The notes: a model not told the origin generated them from the letters alone. 64,000 bases of DNA from Chloroflexota bacterium (GCA_026707405.1 JAPOWW010000001.1:62001-126000); one strand, 5' to 3'; positions 49,937-59,567 are shown, counted from the stretch's first letter. Translations and numbers: made by a program.

Positions 49937-50899
49937 CTATCCGGCAGCGGCAGGCGCGACGGCGACTGGCTCCTCCGTTTTCTCGAACTCCAGCCGTGCG
50001 ATGAACTTTTCGGCTTCCATCGCGGCCATGCAGCCCTCGCCGGCCGTCGTGATGGCCTGGCGGAAGTAGTTGTCCTGGGCCTCGCCGGCGATGAATATCC
50101 CCTCGATGTTGGAGTGCGTCCGGTGGTCCGCGATGAGGTATCCCTCGTGGTCCATGTCCAGCTTGTTCTTGAAGATGTCGGTGTTAGGCCGGTGTCCGAT
50201 ATATACGAAGACACCGCCTACGGGGAGACTCGAAACTTCGCCGGTCTTGACGTTTTTGATTCGAAGGCTCTCCACGCCGTTCGTTCCGTTGATTTCCCCG
50301 ACGACCGTGTCCCAAACGAACTCGATCTTGTCGTTTTCATTTGCCCGGTTGGTCAGGTAAGCGCCGGCGCGAAGCTGGTCACGTCGGTGGATTATCGAGA
50401 TCTTGGAGCCGAATCTGGTGAGGAATAGCGCCTCCTGCAGGGCGCTGTCGCCGCCGCCGACGACGGCGATGTGCTCGCCACGGAAGAACGCCCCGTCGCA
50501 GGTTGCGCAGTAGGAAACTCCTCGTCCCCACAGCTCTAGCTCACCGGGAACGCCCAGGAGTTTGGGCGACGCGCCGGTGGCCACGACAACCGCTCTGGCC
50601 TGGTATTCCGCGCCGTGGCCGGTGAGTGTGAACGGCGGTCCGTTGACGTCGATCTGGACAATCGTGTTCATCTCGAACTTGGCCCCGAACCGTTCGGCCT
50701 GTTTTCTCATGCGTTCGGTTAGCTCGGGACCGGTAATCCCGTCGTCGAACCCGGGGTAGTTCTCAACGTCGTTGGTCGTCGCGATCTGCCCGCCAAACGC
50801 TTCGCCTATCAGAACCAAGGTGGACAGGTCGGCTCGCGCGCTGTAGATAGCGGCGGTAAGTCCGGCTGTTCCGGATCCGATAATCGCGAGGTCATACAT
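49937..50899 (-). CDS. trxB: Thioredoxin reductase
   Basis: A 320-residue low-molecular-weight thioredoxin reductase. FAD site GSGTAGLTAAIYSARA at about 8-23, redox pair C131/C134 in CATCDG, NADPH site GGGDSALQEALFL with HRRDQLRAG after it, and GEAQDNYFRQAITTAGEG near the end. It reduces thioredoxin with NADPH. The extra C-terminal tail (EKTEEPVAVAPAAAG) is low-complexity. A hypothetical gene lies 38 bp upstream on the same strand. Confidence 0.96.
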   Translation of the reverse strand: MYDLAIIGSGTAGLTAAIYSARADLSTLVLIGEAFGGQIATTNDVENYPGFDDGITGPELTERMRKQAERFGAKFEMNTIVQIDVNGPPFTLTGHGAEYQARAVVVATGASPKLLGVPGELELWGRGVSYCATCDGAFFRGEHIAVVGGGDSALQEALFLTRFGSKISIIHRRDQLRAGAYLTNRANENDKIEFVWDTVVGEINGTNGVESLRIKNVKTGEVSSLPVGGVFVYIGHRPNTDIFKNKLDMDHEGYLIADHRTHSNIEGIFIAGEAQDNYFRQAITTAGEGCMAAMEAEKFIARLEFEKTEEPVAVAPAAAG

Positions 50900-50937
50900 C
50901 GAGGTCGCTCTCCTTGGTGCTCGGACGGCGGCTGGGT

Positions 50938-51378
50938 TCAGCCGGTGCTGGCTGTTCCGTTTGTAAAACGGACCGATACGCCGTGCTGTTCCATCATTTC
51001 GTTAACCTGGTCGTCACGCCCTTGTCCGCCGGTTTGCAACAGGAACTCGAGAATCCATACGAACCATCGCGGCCCTCTGTCGGTCAGCAGACGGCGCAGG
51101 GCCTGAAGATCGGACTCGTTTTCGTTGACGACGTTTTCGCCAGTTGCAGACGCCAGGGCCTCCACGCACTCACGAGCCCAATGGGACTGGCCCATGGACG
51201 GGCCGCCGAAGAACGCGGCGACCGAGTCCGCAGTTTTTTCGATGGTCTTGAGTCTTCTTCCGCGGTAGTTTTCGGTCAACGACTCGATGAGATTCCAGAC
51301 CTCGCGGCGGACCTCCTTGGGTATCGACATGCCTTCGAGCGACTCGGAGTCAGTCGAGAAACCGGATTGCTCGCTCAC
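50938..51378 (-). CDS. Hypothetical helical protein upstream of trxB
   Basis: A 146-residue acidic, mostly helical protein without a signal peptide or membrane span. Trp and Arg clusters are present (REVWNLIESLTENYRGRRLKTIEKTADSVAAFF, RGPRWFVWILEFLLQTGG). No family is recognised. It precedes trxB on the same strand by 38 bp and is probably co-transcribed. Confidence 0.6.
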   Translation of the reverse strand: MSEQSGFSTDSESLEGMSIPKEVRREVWNLIESLTENYRGRRLKTIEKTADSVAAFFGGPSMGQSHWARECVEALASATGENVVNENESDLQALRRLLTDRGPRWFVWILEFLLQTGGQGRDDQVNEMMEQHGVSVRFTNGTASTG

Positions 51379-51570
51379 ATTTCCATCTCCACGTCAAGCC
51401 GTATCAAGAAGTCTGTCAGACAAGTATGTCATTCTATTTAGCGTAGCGCATCGACCAGCGTCAACGGCTGCCGATTTGCCAATGAGGCTGCTTTTTTTGG
51501 ATGATGAAGAGCGCCTGACGAGGGCAAAGCGGCCAGCGGCAGTCTAAAGCGAAGGCGAGGTTACCGCAGA

Positions 51571-52011
51571 TTGAAACTTTCGGGCGACTACACGTTTGCG
51601 GCAGATCGCCAAACGGTTTGGGACTTGCTGCACGATCCTGACGTAATCAAGTCGTGCATAAAGGGCTGCGAGTCGCTAGACGAGATGGAGCCCGGGCGTT
51701 TTCGGGCGCAAGTGGTCGTAGGCGTCGCGGCTGTAAAGGGACGCTATTCGGGCACGGTAGAAATCTCGGAAAAGAATGAACCCGAGTCGTATCGCATGAC
51801 CGTATCTGGGCAGGGGCGTCCCGGGAAGATCGACGCTTATGGAGTAATATCGCTGCGCGACGATCAATCGGTTACGCGGTTGACGTTCGAGGGCGAGGTG
51901 AAGACGGTGGGGACGCTGGCCCGAGTCGGCTCACGCCTGACCTCGGCGGCGGCCAAGATGTTGATCGGTCAATTTATGAAAGGCATCAACGGGCATCTGG
52001 ACCCGAAGTGA
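51571..52011 (+). CDS. coxG: CoxG-like SRPBCC protein
   Basis: A 146-residue START/SRPBCC-fold protein (TTG start). LSGDYTFAADRQTVWDLLHDPDVIKSCIKGCESL is the CoxG opening. In Oligotropha CoxG anchors or recruits the CO dehydrogenase to the membrane through a longer C terminus; this copy lacks the hydrophobic tail. It leads the coxG-S-L-M-D-E cluster. Confidence 0.85.
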   Translation: MKLSGDYTFAADRQTVWDLLHDPDVIKSCIKGCESLDEMEPGRFRAQVVVGVAAVKGRYSGTVEISEKNEPESYRMTVSGQGRPGKIDAYGVISLRDDQSVTRLTFEGEVKTVGTLARVGSRLTSAAAKMLIGQFMKGINGHLDPK

Positions 52012-52058
52012 AGTAGAGGCAAATCGAATCCGGGGCTTCCAAGGGAGGTGAGCGGCGT

Positions 52059-52520
52059 ATGAAAGCATCGATATCAGTATCGGTGAACGGGACAGCGCGT
52101 GCGGCGGAAGTCGAACCGCGTCTACTCCTTGTGCACTATCTGCGGGACGCACTTGGACTTACCGGTACGCACATTGGCTGCGACACAAGTCAGTGCGGGG
52201 CTTGCACGGTGCTCGTCAACGGGCGCTCGGCGAAGTCGTGCACGATGCTCGCGGTCCAGGCGGATGGGGCCGAGGTGACGACGATCGAAGGTCTTGCGTC
52301 GGACGGCGAACTCGATCCCGTGCAGGAGGGATTCTGGAACGAGCACGGTCTCCAGTGTGGATTCTGCACGCCGGGCATGATCATGTCCGTCAAGGATCTG
52401 CTGGATCGGAATCCTGATCCATCCGAGGACGAAATCCGAAGCGGCATCGACGGCAATATGTGCCGCTGTACCGGATACCAGAACATCATCAAAGCGGTCC
52501 AGGCCGCGGCAAAGGCCTAG
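52059..52520 (+). CDS. coxS: Molybdenum hydroxylase small [2Fe-2S] subunit
   Basis: A 153-residue protein with two [2Fe-2S] sites. The plant-type cluster uses C41, C46, C49 and C61 (CDTSQCGAC... C). The second cluster uses C100, C103, C135 and C137 (CGFC...CRC). It passes electrons from the molybdenum site to FAD in the xanthine oxidase family. An SD AGGGAGGTGA lies upstream, and the large subunit follows 22 bp downstream. Confidence 0.95.
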   Translation: MKASISVSVNGTARAAEVEPRLLLVHYLRDALGLTGTHIGCDTSQCGACTVLVNGRSAKSCTMLAVQADGAEVTTIEGLASDGELDPVQEGFWNEHGLQCGFCTPGMIMSVKDLLDRNPDPSEDEIRSGIDGNMCRCTGYQNIIKAVQAAAKA

Positions 52521-52542
52521 CAGGAACGGGAGGCTCGAAACA

Positions 52543-54882
52543 ATGGCAGTCTCACGAATGGTCGGCGCCAGAGTCAGGCGCAAGGAAGACCCAAGGTTAA
52601 TAACGGGAGCGGGTACATACGTCGACGACGTGCGGCGCGTGGATATGGCGTATCTTGAACTGGTGCGGAGTCCCTATGCGCACGCCCGCATCAACTCGAT
52701 AGACGTATCAGCCGCGCGGGACATGGACGGCGTGATCGACGTATTCGTCTGGGATGACATCAAGGACGACATCGGTCCGATACCTATAGACGCCGCGCCT
52801 TCGCCGGACATGCTCAAACCGTGGCGCCAAGCGTTGGCGTCCGGCAAGGCGCGTCTACTGGGGGACGCGGTGGCCGCGGTGGTTGCCGAGGACCGCTACG
52901 TGGCACGAGACGCGGCCGAGGCGGTCGAGGTCGATTATGAGCCTCTGGACGCGGTGGTCGACATCGAAGCGGCTATCGAGGAGGGTGCGCCGCTCATCTG
53001 GGAAGACCTCGGCAGCAACATGGCGTTTCGGCTTGAACCGGGTAGCGAGGACATCGACGATGCCCTGGCCGAGGCCGACAACGTTTTCAGTTTTCGATAC
53101 GTCAACCAGCGCCTGATTCCGAATCCCATGGAGACGCGGGGCGTAGTGGTAGAGCCGGAAGGCGGCGGCGGACTGACTATGTGGACTTCCACACAGATTC
53201 CGCACATGCTGAAGGACCGCCTCGCCGCAGCGTTGAGCATCCCGTCGAACCAGGTTCGCGTCATCGCTCCTGAAGTCGGAGGCGGGTTCGGCTGCAAGCT
53301 GAACGTCTACCCGGAGGAATACTGCACAGCGCTGGCGGCCCTACGGAGCAACCGGCCGGTCAAGTGGATCGAAGACCGATCGGAGAGCTTCCTGGCGACG
53401 ACGCACGGGCGCGGCCAGGTCAACTACATCGACGTGGGCGTAAACAACGACGGCAAAGTACTGGCCATCAAGACGAAGATCATCGCCGACCTGGGCGCTT
53501 ACTATCAGATTCTTACCGCTGCGGTGCCAACGCTCTCGCAGCTGATGATGACCGGGCCTTACGACATCAAGGCCGCCTCTTCCGAGCTGATCTGCGTTTT
53601 CACGAACAAGGCGCCCACGGACGCGTATCGTGGGGCCGGTCGTCCCGAAGCTACGTATTTCCTCGAAAGGGCACTCGATCAGACTGCTCAAAAGCTGGGC
53701 ATGGACCCGGCGGAGATTCGCCGGCGGAACCTGATTCCAGCGGACCAATTCCCGTACGCGGCTCCGTCCGGAGTCGAATACGACAGCGGCGATCACGTGA
53801 CGGCGCTCGATAAGGCAATGGAGGCAATCGACTACGAGGGATTTCGGCGGGAACAGGCCGCGGCTGCGGAGGAGGGGCGGTACCTGGGTATCGGGCTTTC
53901 TTCTTACACCGAAATCTGCGGGTTCGGCCCCTCCAACACCCTTGGCATGGCGTGCTGGGAAAGTGGCACAGTCAAGATCGACCGGGCAGGCAAGGTCACA
54001 GTCCTCACGGGGGCTTCGCCTCACGGACAGGGGCAGGAAACCAGCTTCGCGCAGCTAGTCGCGGACGACCTGGGGGTGCCGTTCGATGACGTGATTGTCC
54101 TTCACGGAGACACGACGATCGTTCCGTATGGCGTCGGGACCTTTGGGAGCCGCGCCACGGTAGTGGGCGGAACCGCCTTGCGCATGTCTACTGACAAAGT
54201 AATCGAGAAGGCCAAGCTCGTGGCGAGTCACCTACTGGAGGCCGCGCCCGAGGACATGGTCTTCCAGAACGGTGCGGTACACGTCCGCGGCGCGCCGACG
54301 CAGCGAAAGACGCTCGCGGAAATCGCCGAGGAGGCACACGAGTTTCAAAACATACCGCGCGGAGTCGGTGTCGAGCCTGGGTTGGAGGCCACAAGCATCT
54401 ACGATCCAGACGCTTACACGTTCCCGTTCGGCACTCACATCGTGACCGTTGAGGTTGACGTGGAAACCGGCAAGGTCTCGCTGACCAGGTACGTTGCGGT
54501 GGACGATTGCGGCAAGGTGATCAATCCGATGCTCGTGGACGGACAGCGACACGGCGGCATAGTCCAAGGCATAGGGCAGGCGCTATTCGAGGGCGCTGTC
54601 TACGACGAGGACGGACAGCTATTGTCCGGGTCGTTCATGGACTACGCGATGCCCATTGCCAGCGAGCTGGTCTGGATGGAGACGGACAGGACCGAGACTC
54701 CAACTCCCGCAAATCCGCTGGGCATCAAGGGGATCGGGGAGGCCGGAACCATCGCCGCCGCGCCGGCCGTGGTAAACGCGGTCGTCGACGCGCTGGGATC
54801 TCTTGGCATCGAGGACATAGACATGCCCTTGAGTCCGCAGAATGTCTGGCACGCTATTCAGAGTGCCGCGAACGGAGCATAG
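52543..54882 (+). CDS. Molybdenum hydroxylase large subunit, CoxL form-II type
   Basis: A 779-residue molybdopterin-binding subunit of the xanthine oxidase/CO dehydrogenase family. GARVRRKEDPRLITGAGTYVDD opens it, and APEVGGGFGCKLNVYPEE and GVGTFGSRATVVGG line the cofactor. The active-site loop is AYRGAGR at 361-367, the form-II signature. The form-I CO dehydrogenase motif AYxCSFR with its Mo-Cu cysteine is absent. CO oxidation is therefore doubtful; hydroxylation of an aldehyde, purine or N-heterocycle is more likely. GIKGIGEAGTIAAAP near the end carries the catalytic Glu. Confidence 0.92.
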   Translation: MAVSRMVGARVRRKEDPRLITGAGTYVDDVRRVDMAYLELVRSPYAHARINSIDVSAARDMDGVIDVFVWDDIKDDIGPIPIDAAPSPDMLKPWRQALASGKARLLGDAVAAVVAEDRYVARDAAEAVEVDYEPLDAVVDIEAAIEEGAPLIWEDLGSNMAFRLEPGSEDIDDALAEADNVFSFRYVNQRLIPNPMETRGVVVEPEGGGGLTMWTSTQIPHMLKDRLAAALSIPSNQVRVIAPEVGGGFGCKLNVYPEEYCTALAALRSNRPVKWIEDRSESFLATTHGRGQVNYIDVGVNNDGKVLAIKTKIIADLGAYYQILTAAVPTLSQLMMTGPYDIKAASSELICVFTNKAPTDAYRGAGRPEATYFLERALDQTAQKLGMDPAEIRRRNLIPADQFPYAAPSGVEYDSGDHVTALDKAMEAIDYEGFRREQAAAAEEGRYLGIGLSSYTEICGFGPSNTLGMACWESGTVKIDRAGKVTVLTGASPHGQGQETSFAQLVADDLGVPFDDVIVLHGDTTIVPYGVGTFGSRATVVGGTALRMSTDKVIEKAKLVASHLLEAAPEDMVFQNGAVHVRGAPTQRKTLAEIAEEAHEFQNIPRGVGVEPGLEATSIYDPDAYTFPFGTHIVTVEVDVETGKVSLTRYVAVDDCGKVINPMLVDGQRHGGIVQGIGQALFEGAVYDEDGQLLSGSFMDYAMPIASELVWMETDRTETPTPANPLGIKGIGEAGTIAAAPAVVNAVVDALGSLGIEDIDMPLSPQNVWHAIQSAANGA

Positions 54883-54886
54883 AACC

Positions 54887-55750
54887 GTGATACCACCTAA
54901 ATTCAGCTATTACGCTCCTGACTCGCTTCAAGACGCGCTGGCACTGATATCCGAGCATCAGGAGGACGGAAAGATTCTCTCGGGCGGGCACAGCCTGATA
55001 CCGATTCTCAAGCTCAGGCTGTCCGAGCCGGAGGTGCTGATCGACATCGGTCGGATCGACGGCCTAGATCAGATCTCAGAGTCAAACGGGGTTGTCGAGA
55101 TCGGACCTCGCGTCACGCACAGCGAGCTCGTGCACTCGGACGTCATATCCGGCCGTTTGCCGCTGCTGGCGGCGGCGGCGTCGGTGATTGGCGATCCACA
55201 GGTGCGGAACGTCGGGACGGTGGGCGGGAACCTCGCGCACGCCGATCCTGCGTCGGACCTGCCGGCGGCCATGGTCTGCCTGAATGCCACGATAGAGCTT
55301 CAGAGCGCCGGCGGCAGCCGCAGCGTGGCTATCGACGACTTCTTCGTCGATCTACTTACGACTGAAGTTCAGCCTGACGAGATTCTTACCGGCATCAAAA
55401 TACCGGTACCGGACGCCGGTGCCGGGTGGTCGTATGCCAAGCTGCCGAATCCGGCGTCGCACTATGCGATCGTGGGGATCGCGGCGCTGATCTCGGTTGA
55501 CGGCGGGACCTGCACCTCCGCGAGCGTGGGAGTGACCGGACTTGGGGCCGCGCCGGGTCGGGCTTCGGGGGTAGAGTCGGCGCTGGTTGGGAGTGAGCTG
55601 TCGGACGACGCGATAGCCGCAGCCGCGCAGGACGCGGCTTCGGGATTCGACGTGCTGGAGGACATCCACGCCTCGACCGAATACCGGGAACACGCCGCGC
55701 GGGTGTACGCGCGGCGTGCCATAGCGGAGGCATGGTCGCGCGCGGCTTAA
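54887..55750 (+). CDS. coxM: Molybdenum hydroxylase FAD-binding medium subunit
   Basis: About 287 residues from the GTG at 54887, just after the large-subunit stop. FAD motifs GGHSLIPILKLR and VRNVGTVGGNLAHADPASDLPAAMV are typical of CoxM/XdhB. The C-terminal domain is the usual CO dehydrogenase flavoprotein fold. It passes electrons to an external acceptor. The S-L-M order is the cox arrangement rather than the M-S-L order of form-I operons. Confidence 0.95.
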   Translation: MIPPKFSYYAPDSLQDALALISEHQEDGKILSGGHSLIPILKLRLSEPEVLIDIGRIDGLDQISESNGVVEIGPRVTHSELVHSDVISGRLPLLAAAASVIGDPQVRNVGTVGGNLAHADPASDLPAAMVCLNATIELQSAGGSRSVAIDDFFVDLLTTEVQPDEILTGIKIPVPDAGAGWSYAKLPNPASHYAIVGIAALISVDGGTCTSASVGVTGLGAAPGRASGVESALVGSELSDDAIAAAAQDAASGFDVLEDIHASTEYREHAARVYARRAIAEAWSRAA

Positions 55751-55838
55751 AGACGCCGAGGGCTGTGATGCGCGGTCACTTGCTTGATAGTGCGCCGTGT
55801 TGCAGCCTGCTATCTGACCGATAGGCGATAACGCCGTT

Positions 55839-56738
55839 TTGACCACAGGACACGCCTTCGAGTCGATTGAGGACGTGCAGTCCCGGCTCGGACTGCAAAA
55901 TTACGTAGCCGACCGCGCGCTCGCCACGACGGTATTTCTATCGAGCAGGCTCGAGAAGCCGCTGCTGCTGGAGGGCGAGGCCGGAGTCGGCAAGACCGAG
56001 GTCGCCCGCGCGCTGGCGGCGGCGCTCGATACGCGGCTCATCCGCCTGCAATGCTACGAAGGCATCGACGTCAACCACGCGGTCTACGAGTGGAACTACG
56101 CCCGGCAACTGTTGCATATTCGCGGGGCGGGTGAGGGATTCGAGGAAAAAGACGGACTTGGGCAGATTTTTGATCGCGAGTTCCTGATCAGGCGTCCTTT
56201 GCTTGAATCGATCGATCACGAATTGCCGAGTCCGCCCGTGCTTTTGATCGACGAGATCGACAGGTCGGACGATGAGTTCGAGGCGTTCCTGCTGGAGCTG
56301 CTGGCGGACTTCCAGATTACGATTCCGGAAATCGGGACCATCGCGGCGCGCGTTCCGCCGACGGTGATAATCACTTCCAATCGCACGCGTGAAATACACG
56401 ACGCCCTCAAGCGCCGGTGTCTGTATCACTGGATCGACTTGCCATCCGTCGGGAAGGAGCTGGCGATCCTGCGCGCGCGGGCGCCGGGGCTGCCCGACCG
56501 GCTGGCGCGGCAGGTGGCGGAGTTCATGCAGAGGCTGCGTGACGAAGACCTCTACAAGATTCCGGGAATAGCGGAGACGCTGGACTGGGCGCGGGCGCTG
56601 CTGGAGCTGGGCTGTCCGGAACTCGACCCGGAGACGGTCGAGCAAACGCTGACCTGCCTCTTGAAACACCAGGAGGACCAGCTTCACGTTCGCGCCGCCG
56701 GGATCGAGGCGATGGTTGGCCGCGCCGCCGGAGTCTGA
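55839..56738 (+). CDS. coxD: MoxR-family AAA ATPase (CoxD-like)
   Basis: A 299-residue AAA+ ATPase (TTG start). Walker A GEAGVGKTE, Walker B VLLIDEIDRSDDEFEAFLLELL, sensor TSNRTREIHDALKRRC. MoxR ATPases pair with VWA proteins; CoxD matures the CODH active site in Oligotropha. Here it overlaps the VWA gene by 23 bp, so the pair likely matures or inserts metal into the preceding hydroxylase. Confidence 0.93.
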   Translation: MTTGHAFESIEDVQSRLGLQNYVADRALATTVFLSSRLEKPLLLEGEAGVGKTEVARALAAALDTRLIRLQCYEGIDVNHAVYEWNYARQLLHIRGAGEGFEEKDGLGQIFDREFLIRRPLLESIDHELPSPPVLLIDEIDRSDDEFEAFLLELLADFQITIPEIGTIAARVPPTVIITSNRTREIHDALKRRCLYHWIDLPSVGKELAILRARAPGLPDRLARQVAEFMQRLRDEDLYKIPGIAETLDWARALLELGCPELDPETVEQTLTCLLKHQEDQLHVRAAGIEAMVGRAAGV

Positions 56739-57960
56739 TCTGCCGCCTTCGGGACTGGACGGAAACTCGCTGCTGAGAGCGTTCGTAGAGTTCGGGCATT
56801 TCCTTCGCGACAGGGGATATTCCACCGTACAAACGCAGCCGGGCGACCTGGTGCGCGCGGCGGCGGTAGTGGGTCTGTCTGCTCCGACCGACTTCAGGAA
56901 TTCGGCCAGGGCGATCTTCGCGGGCAGCCCTTCGCAGTTTGTCGGATTCGATGAAGCGTTTGAGGAATTCTGGCTCGGCAGGCGCACCGTGGAACCTGGG
57001 ATGCCGCTCGGCGGCATCACTCCCCATCCGGCTAGGGAGTACGTCGACGACGACATGTTGTTGCTCGACACGGGTGCTCGTGGAGGATCCGTTAAGGAAG
57101 TGGACATTGACCCGTCTGATGATGGGACGGTGCGGGTGGCGGCCTACAGTCCAGTCGAGAGTCTGAGGCACATGGATTTCGGGTACGCAACCTCGGAGGA
57201 GTTGACTCAGATCAGGCGGCTCATCGCGGCGCTGCGCTGGGATATCGCCAAGAAGAGGGCGCGCCGGCTCCGACCGGCGAGCAGGCCGGGCCTGCTGGAC
57301 ATGCGGCGAATAGTGCGTTCGACGCTTCGGCAGGGAGGAGAACCGGCGCGGCTGTTCTGGCGCCGTCCGAAGATCAAGCCCCGCCCGATGGTGCTGCTGT
57401 GCGACATCAGCGGGTCGATGGAGCTGTATTCGCGCATACTCATAACGTTCGCGCATGCGCTTCAACGCGGGCTTCGCGACGTTGAGAGCTTTGTGTTTGG
57501 AACGCGGCTGACGCGGGTCACATGGGTCCTGCGGGACAATCAGGTCGACGAGGCGCTGCGCCGGGTCTCGAAATCGGTCGTGGACTGGTCGAGCGGAACC
57601 CGGATCGGCCAAAGCCTTCACCAGTTCAACCGCACCTGGGCGCGCCGCAAGCTGAGCCGGGGCGCGGTGGTGCTGATAGCCAGCGACGGCTGGGACAGGG
57701 GCGACGTGGGTCTGCTCGCGGATGAGATGCGGTACTTGCAGCGGTCGGCGTTTCGCCTCATCTGGCTGAATCCGCTACTGGGTCAACCTGAGTACCAGCC
57801 GCTGACGCTCGGAATGCAGGCCGCGCTGCCCTACGTGGACGACTTCCTGCCGGTGCACAATCTGGCGAGCCTGGAGCAGCTTGGGAGTCTGCTGGCGGGA
57901 CTTTCCGGCGGCAGGCCGTCCAGAGTAAGCGGGGCGGCTATCCCGTTTCCGGCGGCTTAG
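56716..57960 (+). CDS. coxE: VWA-domain protein (CoxE-like)
   Basis: A 414-residue protein (TTG start). The N-terminal half is helical. The C-terminal von Willebrand A domain has the MIDAS motif DISGSM in VLLCDISGSMELYSRI, and SSGTRIGQSLHQFN and IASDGWDRGD supply the later metal ligands. It partners with the MoxR ATPase in maturing the molybdenum hydroxylase. It ends with a 4-bp overlap with the oppositely oriented gene at 57957. Confidence 0.92.
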   Translation: MAAPPESDLPPSGLDGNSLLRAFVEFGHFLRDRGYSTVQTQPGDLVRAAAVVGLSAPTDFRNSARAIFAGSPSQFVGFDEAFEEFWLGRRTVEPGMPLGGITPHPAREYVDDDMLLLDTGARGGSVKEVDIDPSDDGTVRVAAYSPVESLRHMDFGYATSEELTQIRRLIAALRWDIAKKRARRLRPASRPGLLDMRRIVRSTLRQGGEPARLFWRRPKIKPRPMVLLCDISGSMELYSRILITFAHALQRGLRDVESFVFGTRLTRVTWVLRDNQVDEALRRVSKSVVDWSSGTRIGQSLHQFNRTWARRKLSRGAVVLIASDGWDRGDVGLLADEMRYLQRSAFRLIWLNPLLGQPEYQPLTLGMQAALPYVDDFLPVHNLASLEQLGSLLAGLSGGRPSRVSGAAIPFPAA

Positions 57961-58739
57961 TCTCCGACGATAGTCTCGGAGAAAGTCACCGTTCCCCAGT
58001 TCCCGGGGATGTGCATGTTGAACGCGCCGGGGGGCGACCACACGGACATGCCGCAGTCTTCGAGGTGATGTCCGCCAGCCTTATCCCTGTCCCAGTGGAC
58101 GCGTCCGAAGTTCATGCTCCAAACGTCGCCATCCTGGGGCGGGCAGGCGCCTTCGGTGAGACCGGCGATGCTTTCCCAGGGGAACGCTACTTCTACAGTC
58201 CAGCCGCGGTCGGTGTCGTGGGGCCAGTTCAGGGAGCCGTCTATCCGCACCGCGTGCAGGATGCCGTCGAAGTCGAATCCGATGTCGACCGTTCCGCCCT
58301 CGGAAAACGGCTTGTCGATGAACACGTCGAAGATGGTGTTGAGCGCGTTGATCTCCAGCTCGACATAATTCCGGCCGTCGCAGTCGGGGTCGATGAAGAC
58401 CTCGAAGTCGGTGTCGCGGAAGATGAGGGAGTCCCGCGCGGTGAGCGTTCCCCATACGTCGTGCTCGTCGAGGTCGGCGGAGACGTACAGGAAGTCGCGG
58501 TCCCAGAGCATCTTCACCCGCGTGTCGAACTCGGGCGGGTTGACGTCCGGCCCAAGGATGTCGACGAATGCTTCCATGCGCGGCGCGGAACGCCACGGGT
58601 CTTTGTCGAGCACGCCGTCAATCGTGATGGGCGAGTTGGTCATGTAGCAGGTGTAGTGCCGGTGCGGCGGACTGTAACCCTCGGGCGGCTGCTCGATGGG
58701 CAGCTCGCCGAGGCCCGGAAATACTGGTCTCTCAGCCAC
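57957..58739 (-). CDS. CBM9-like carbohydrate-binding domain protein
   Basis: About 260 residues from the GTG at 58739, with GGGAG 6 nt upstream; the frame is open to 58784. Most of the protein is one CBM9-type beta-sandwich (ITIDGVLDKDPWRSAPRMEAFVD, VKMLWDRDFLYVSADLDEHDVWGTLTARDSLIFRDTDFEVFIDPD, GWTVEVAFPWESIAG, DVWSMNFGRVHWD). There is no signal peptide or catalytic partner domain. Stand-alone cytoplasmic members of this family are of unknown function. It is convergent with the cox cluster. Confidence 0.78.
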   Translation of the reverse strand: MAERPVFPGLGELPIEQPPEGYSPPHRHYTCYMTNSPITIDGVLDKDPWRSAPRMEAFVDILGPDVNPPEFDTRVKMLWDRDFLYVSADLDEHDVWGTLTARDSLIFRDTDFEVFIDPDCDGRNYVELEINALNTIFDVFIDKPFSEGGTVDIGFDFDGILHAVRIDGSLNWPHDTDRGWTVEVAFPWESIAGLTEGACPPQDGDVWSMNFGRVHWDRDKAGGHHLEDCGMSVWSPPGAFNMHIPGNWGTVTFSETIVGD

Positions 58740-58845
58740 TGTGCGCTCCCGATGCTGGATGCGAGTGCGGGCAAATGTTAGCAACTGGGGCGGATTGCCA
58801 GAAACGGGTGTGTTGAGGGCGGGGCCAGGTTTTGGCTGCCCTTTC

Positions 58846-58945
58846 GTGGTTCGACCCCTTCGACAAGCTCAGGACAGGCTCAGGGTGCACGGGGTGGTTC
58901 ACCCTCACCCCAACCCTCTCCCGTCAAGGGCGAGGGAGCAGAGGG
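58846..58945. repeat. Two adjacent palindromic repeat units
   Basis: A CGTGGTTCGACC...GGCTCAGG unit is followed by CACCCTCACCCC...CTCTCCC-GTCAA-GGGCGAGGGAG. The second shares its layout with the unit that supplies the aceE ribosome site at 6893-6933. Confidence 0.6.
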
Positions 58946-59068
58946 GCACCGGTCGAATGGGCTGATGGGGTGTGATGTGTGTAGAGCGTTCACGTTTCAA
59001 GCCCCTTCGGCGGGCACAGGGCAGGCTCTTCGGCAAGCTTCGGAAGCGCGGGGGTGACGGATTGCGCC

Positions 59069-59098
59069 GTGCGTGGTTCGAGAGGCTCACCATGCACG
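59069..59098. repeat. Palindromic repeat, TGGTTCGA type
   Basis: GTGC-TGGT...ACCA-GCAC arms surround TTCGAGAGGCTC. It is the same family as 48616-48644 and 60868-60893. Confidence 0.55.
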
Positions 59099-59209
59099 GC
59101 GACAGGCTCGCCACAAGCGGTTGGATGGCGATTGCGAGCAGGTGGTTTGCGGACCTGTCTCCCGGCAAATGTGCCTGATTCGCGGCGTTTGGGCGGGCGG
59201 CGGAAGAGT

Positions 59210-59257
59210 GACTTTCATAAAAGTCTTTGAAAATTACCCTGTGGACTTGTGAAAGTC
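59210..59257. other. Isolated imperfect hairpin in AT-rich patch
   Basis: A perfect 8-bp outer stem GACTTTCA / TGAAAGTC (59210-59217, 59250-59257) encloses a 5-bp inner stem AAGTC / GACTT (59221-59225, 59244-59248) and an 18-nt loop. It does not belong to the repeat families around it and has no adjacent gene. Confidence 0.35.
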
Positions 59258-59541
59258 GGGGTATTTGACGATGGGGTAAACGGGGTGTAGATGGGGATGT
59301 GGATTCCGGCCAGTATCGAGAGTACCCCGTTTCAAGTATGGGGCAGGCTCGTCGCCTGAAAGACGGATAGTAGACGCGTGCGACGGGTTGCGGCTTCGGT
59401 CTGATTTCATGCTCCTGGTCACGCGCCGGAAGGGTCCGACTATCTGGTCCGGTATAGCCAGCGTATAGGACGGTTTGACGGTCGTCTCTATGCAGGCCCG
59501 AATAATCGGGACTGGATTTCGGCTTCGTATCGATTCATGGG

Positions 59542-59567
59542 GGGCGGTTCGCGAACCGCCCCTACGA
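59542..59567. repeat. Second copy of the 20-bp perfect palindrome
   Basis: Same 20-bp palindrome plus CCTACGA as at 49790-49816. Confidence 0.7.

Noticed and set aside
52543..54882. Form-I aerobic CO dehydrogenase
   Set aside because: The loop is AYRGAGR and lacks the form-I cysteine motif.
55938..57621. Long minus-strand frames opposite coxD and coxE
   Set aside because: coxD and coxE carry Walker and MIDAS motifs; the antisense frames have none.
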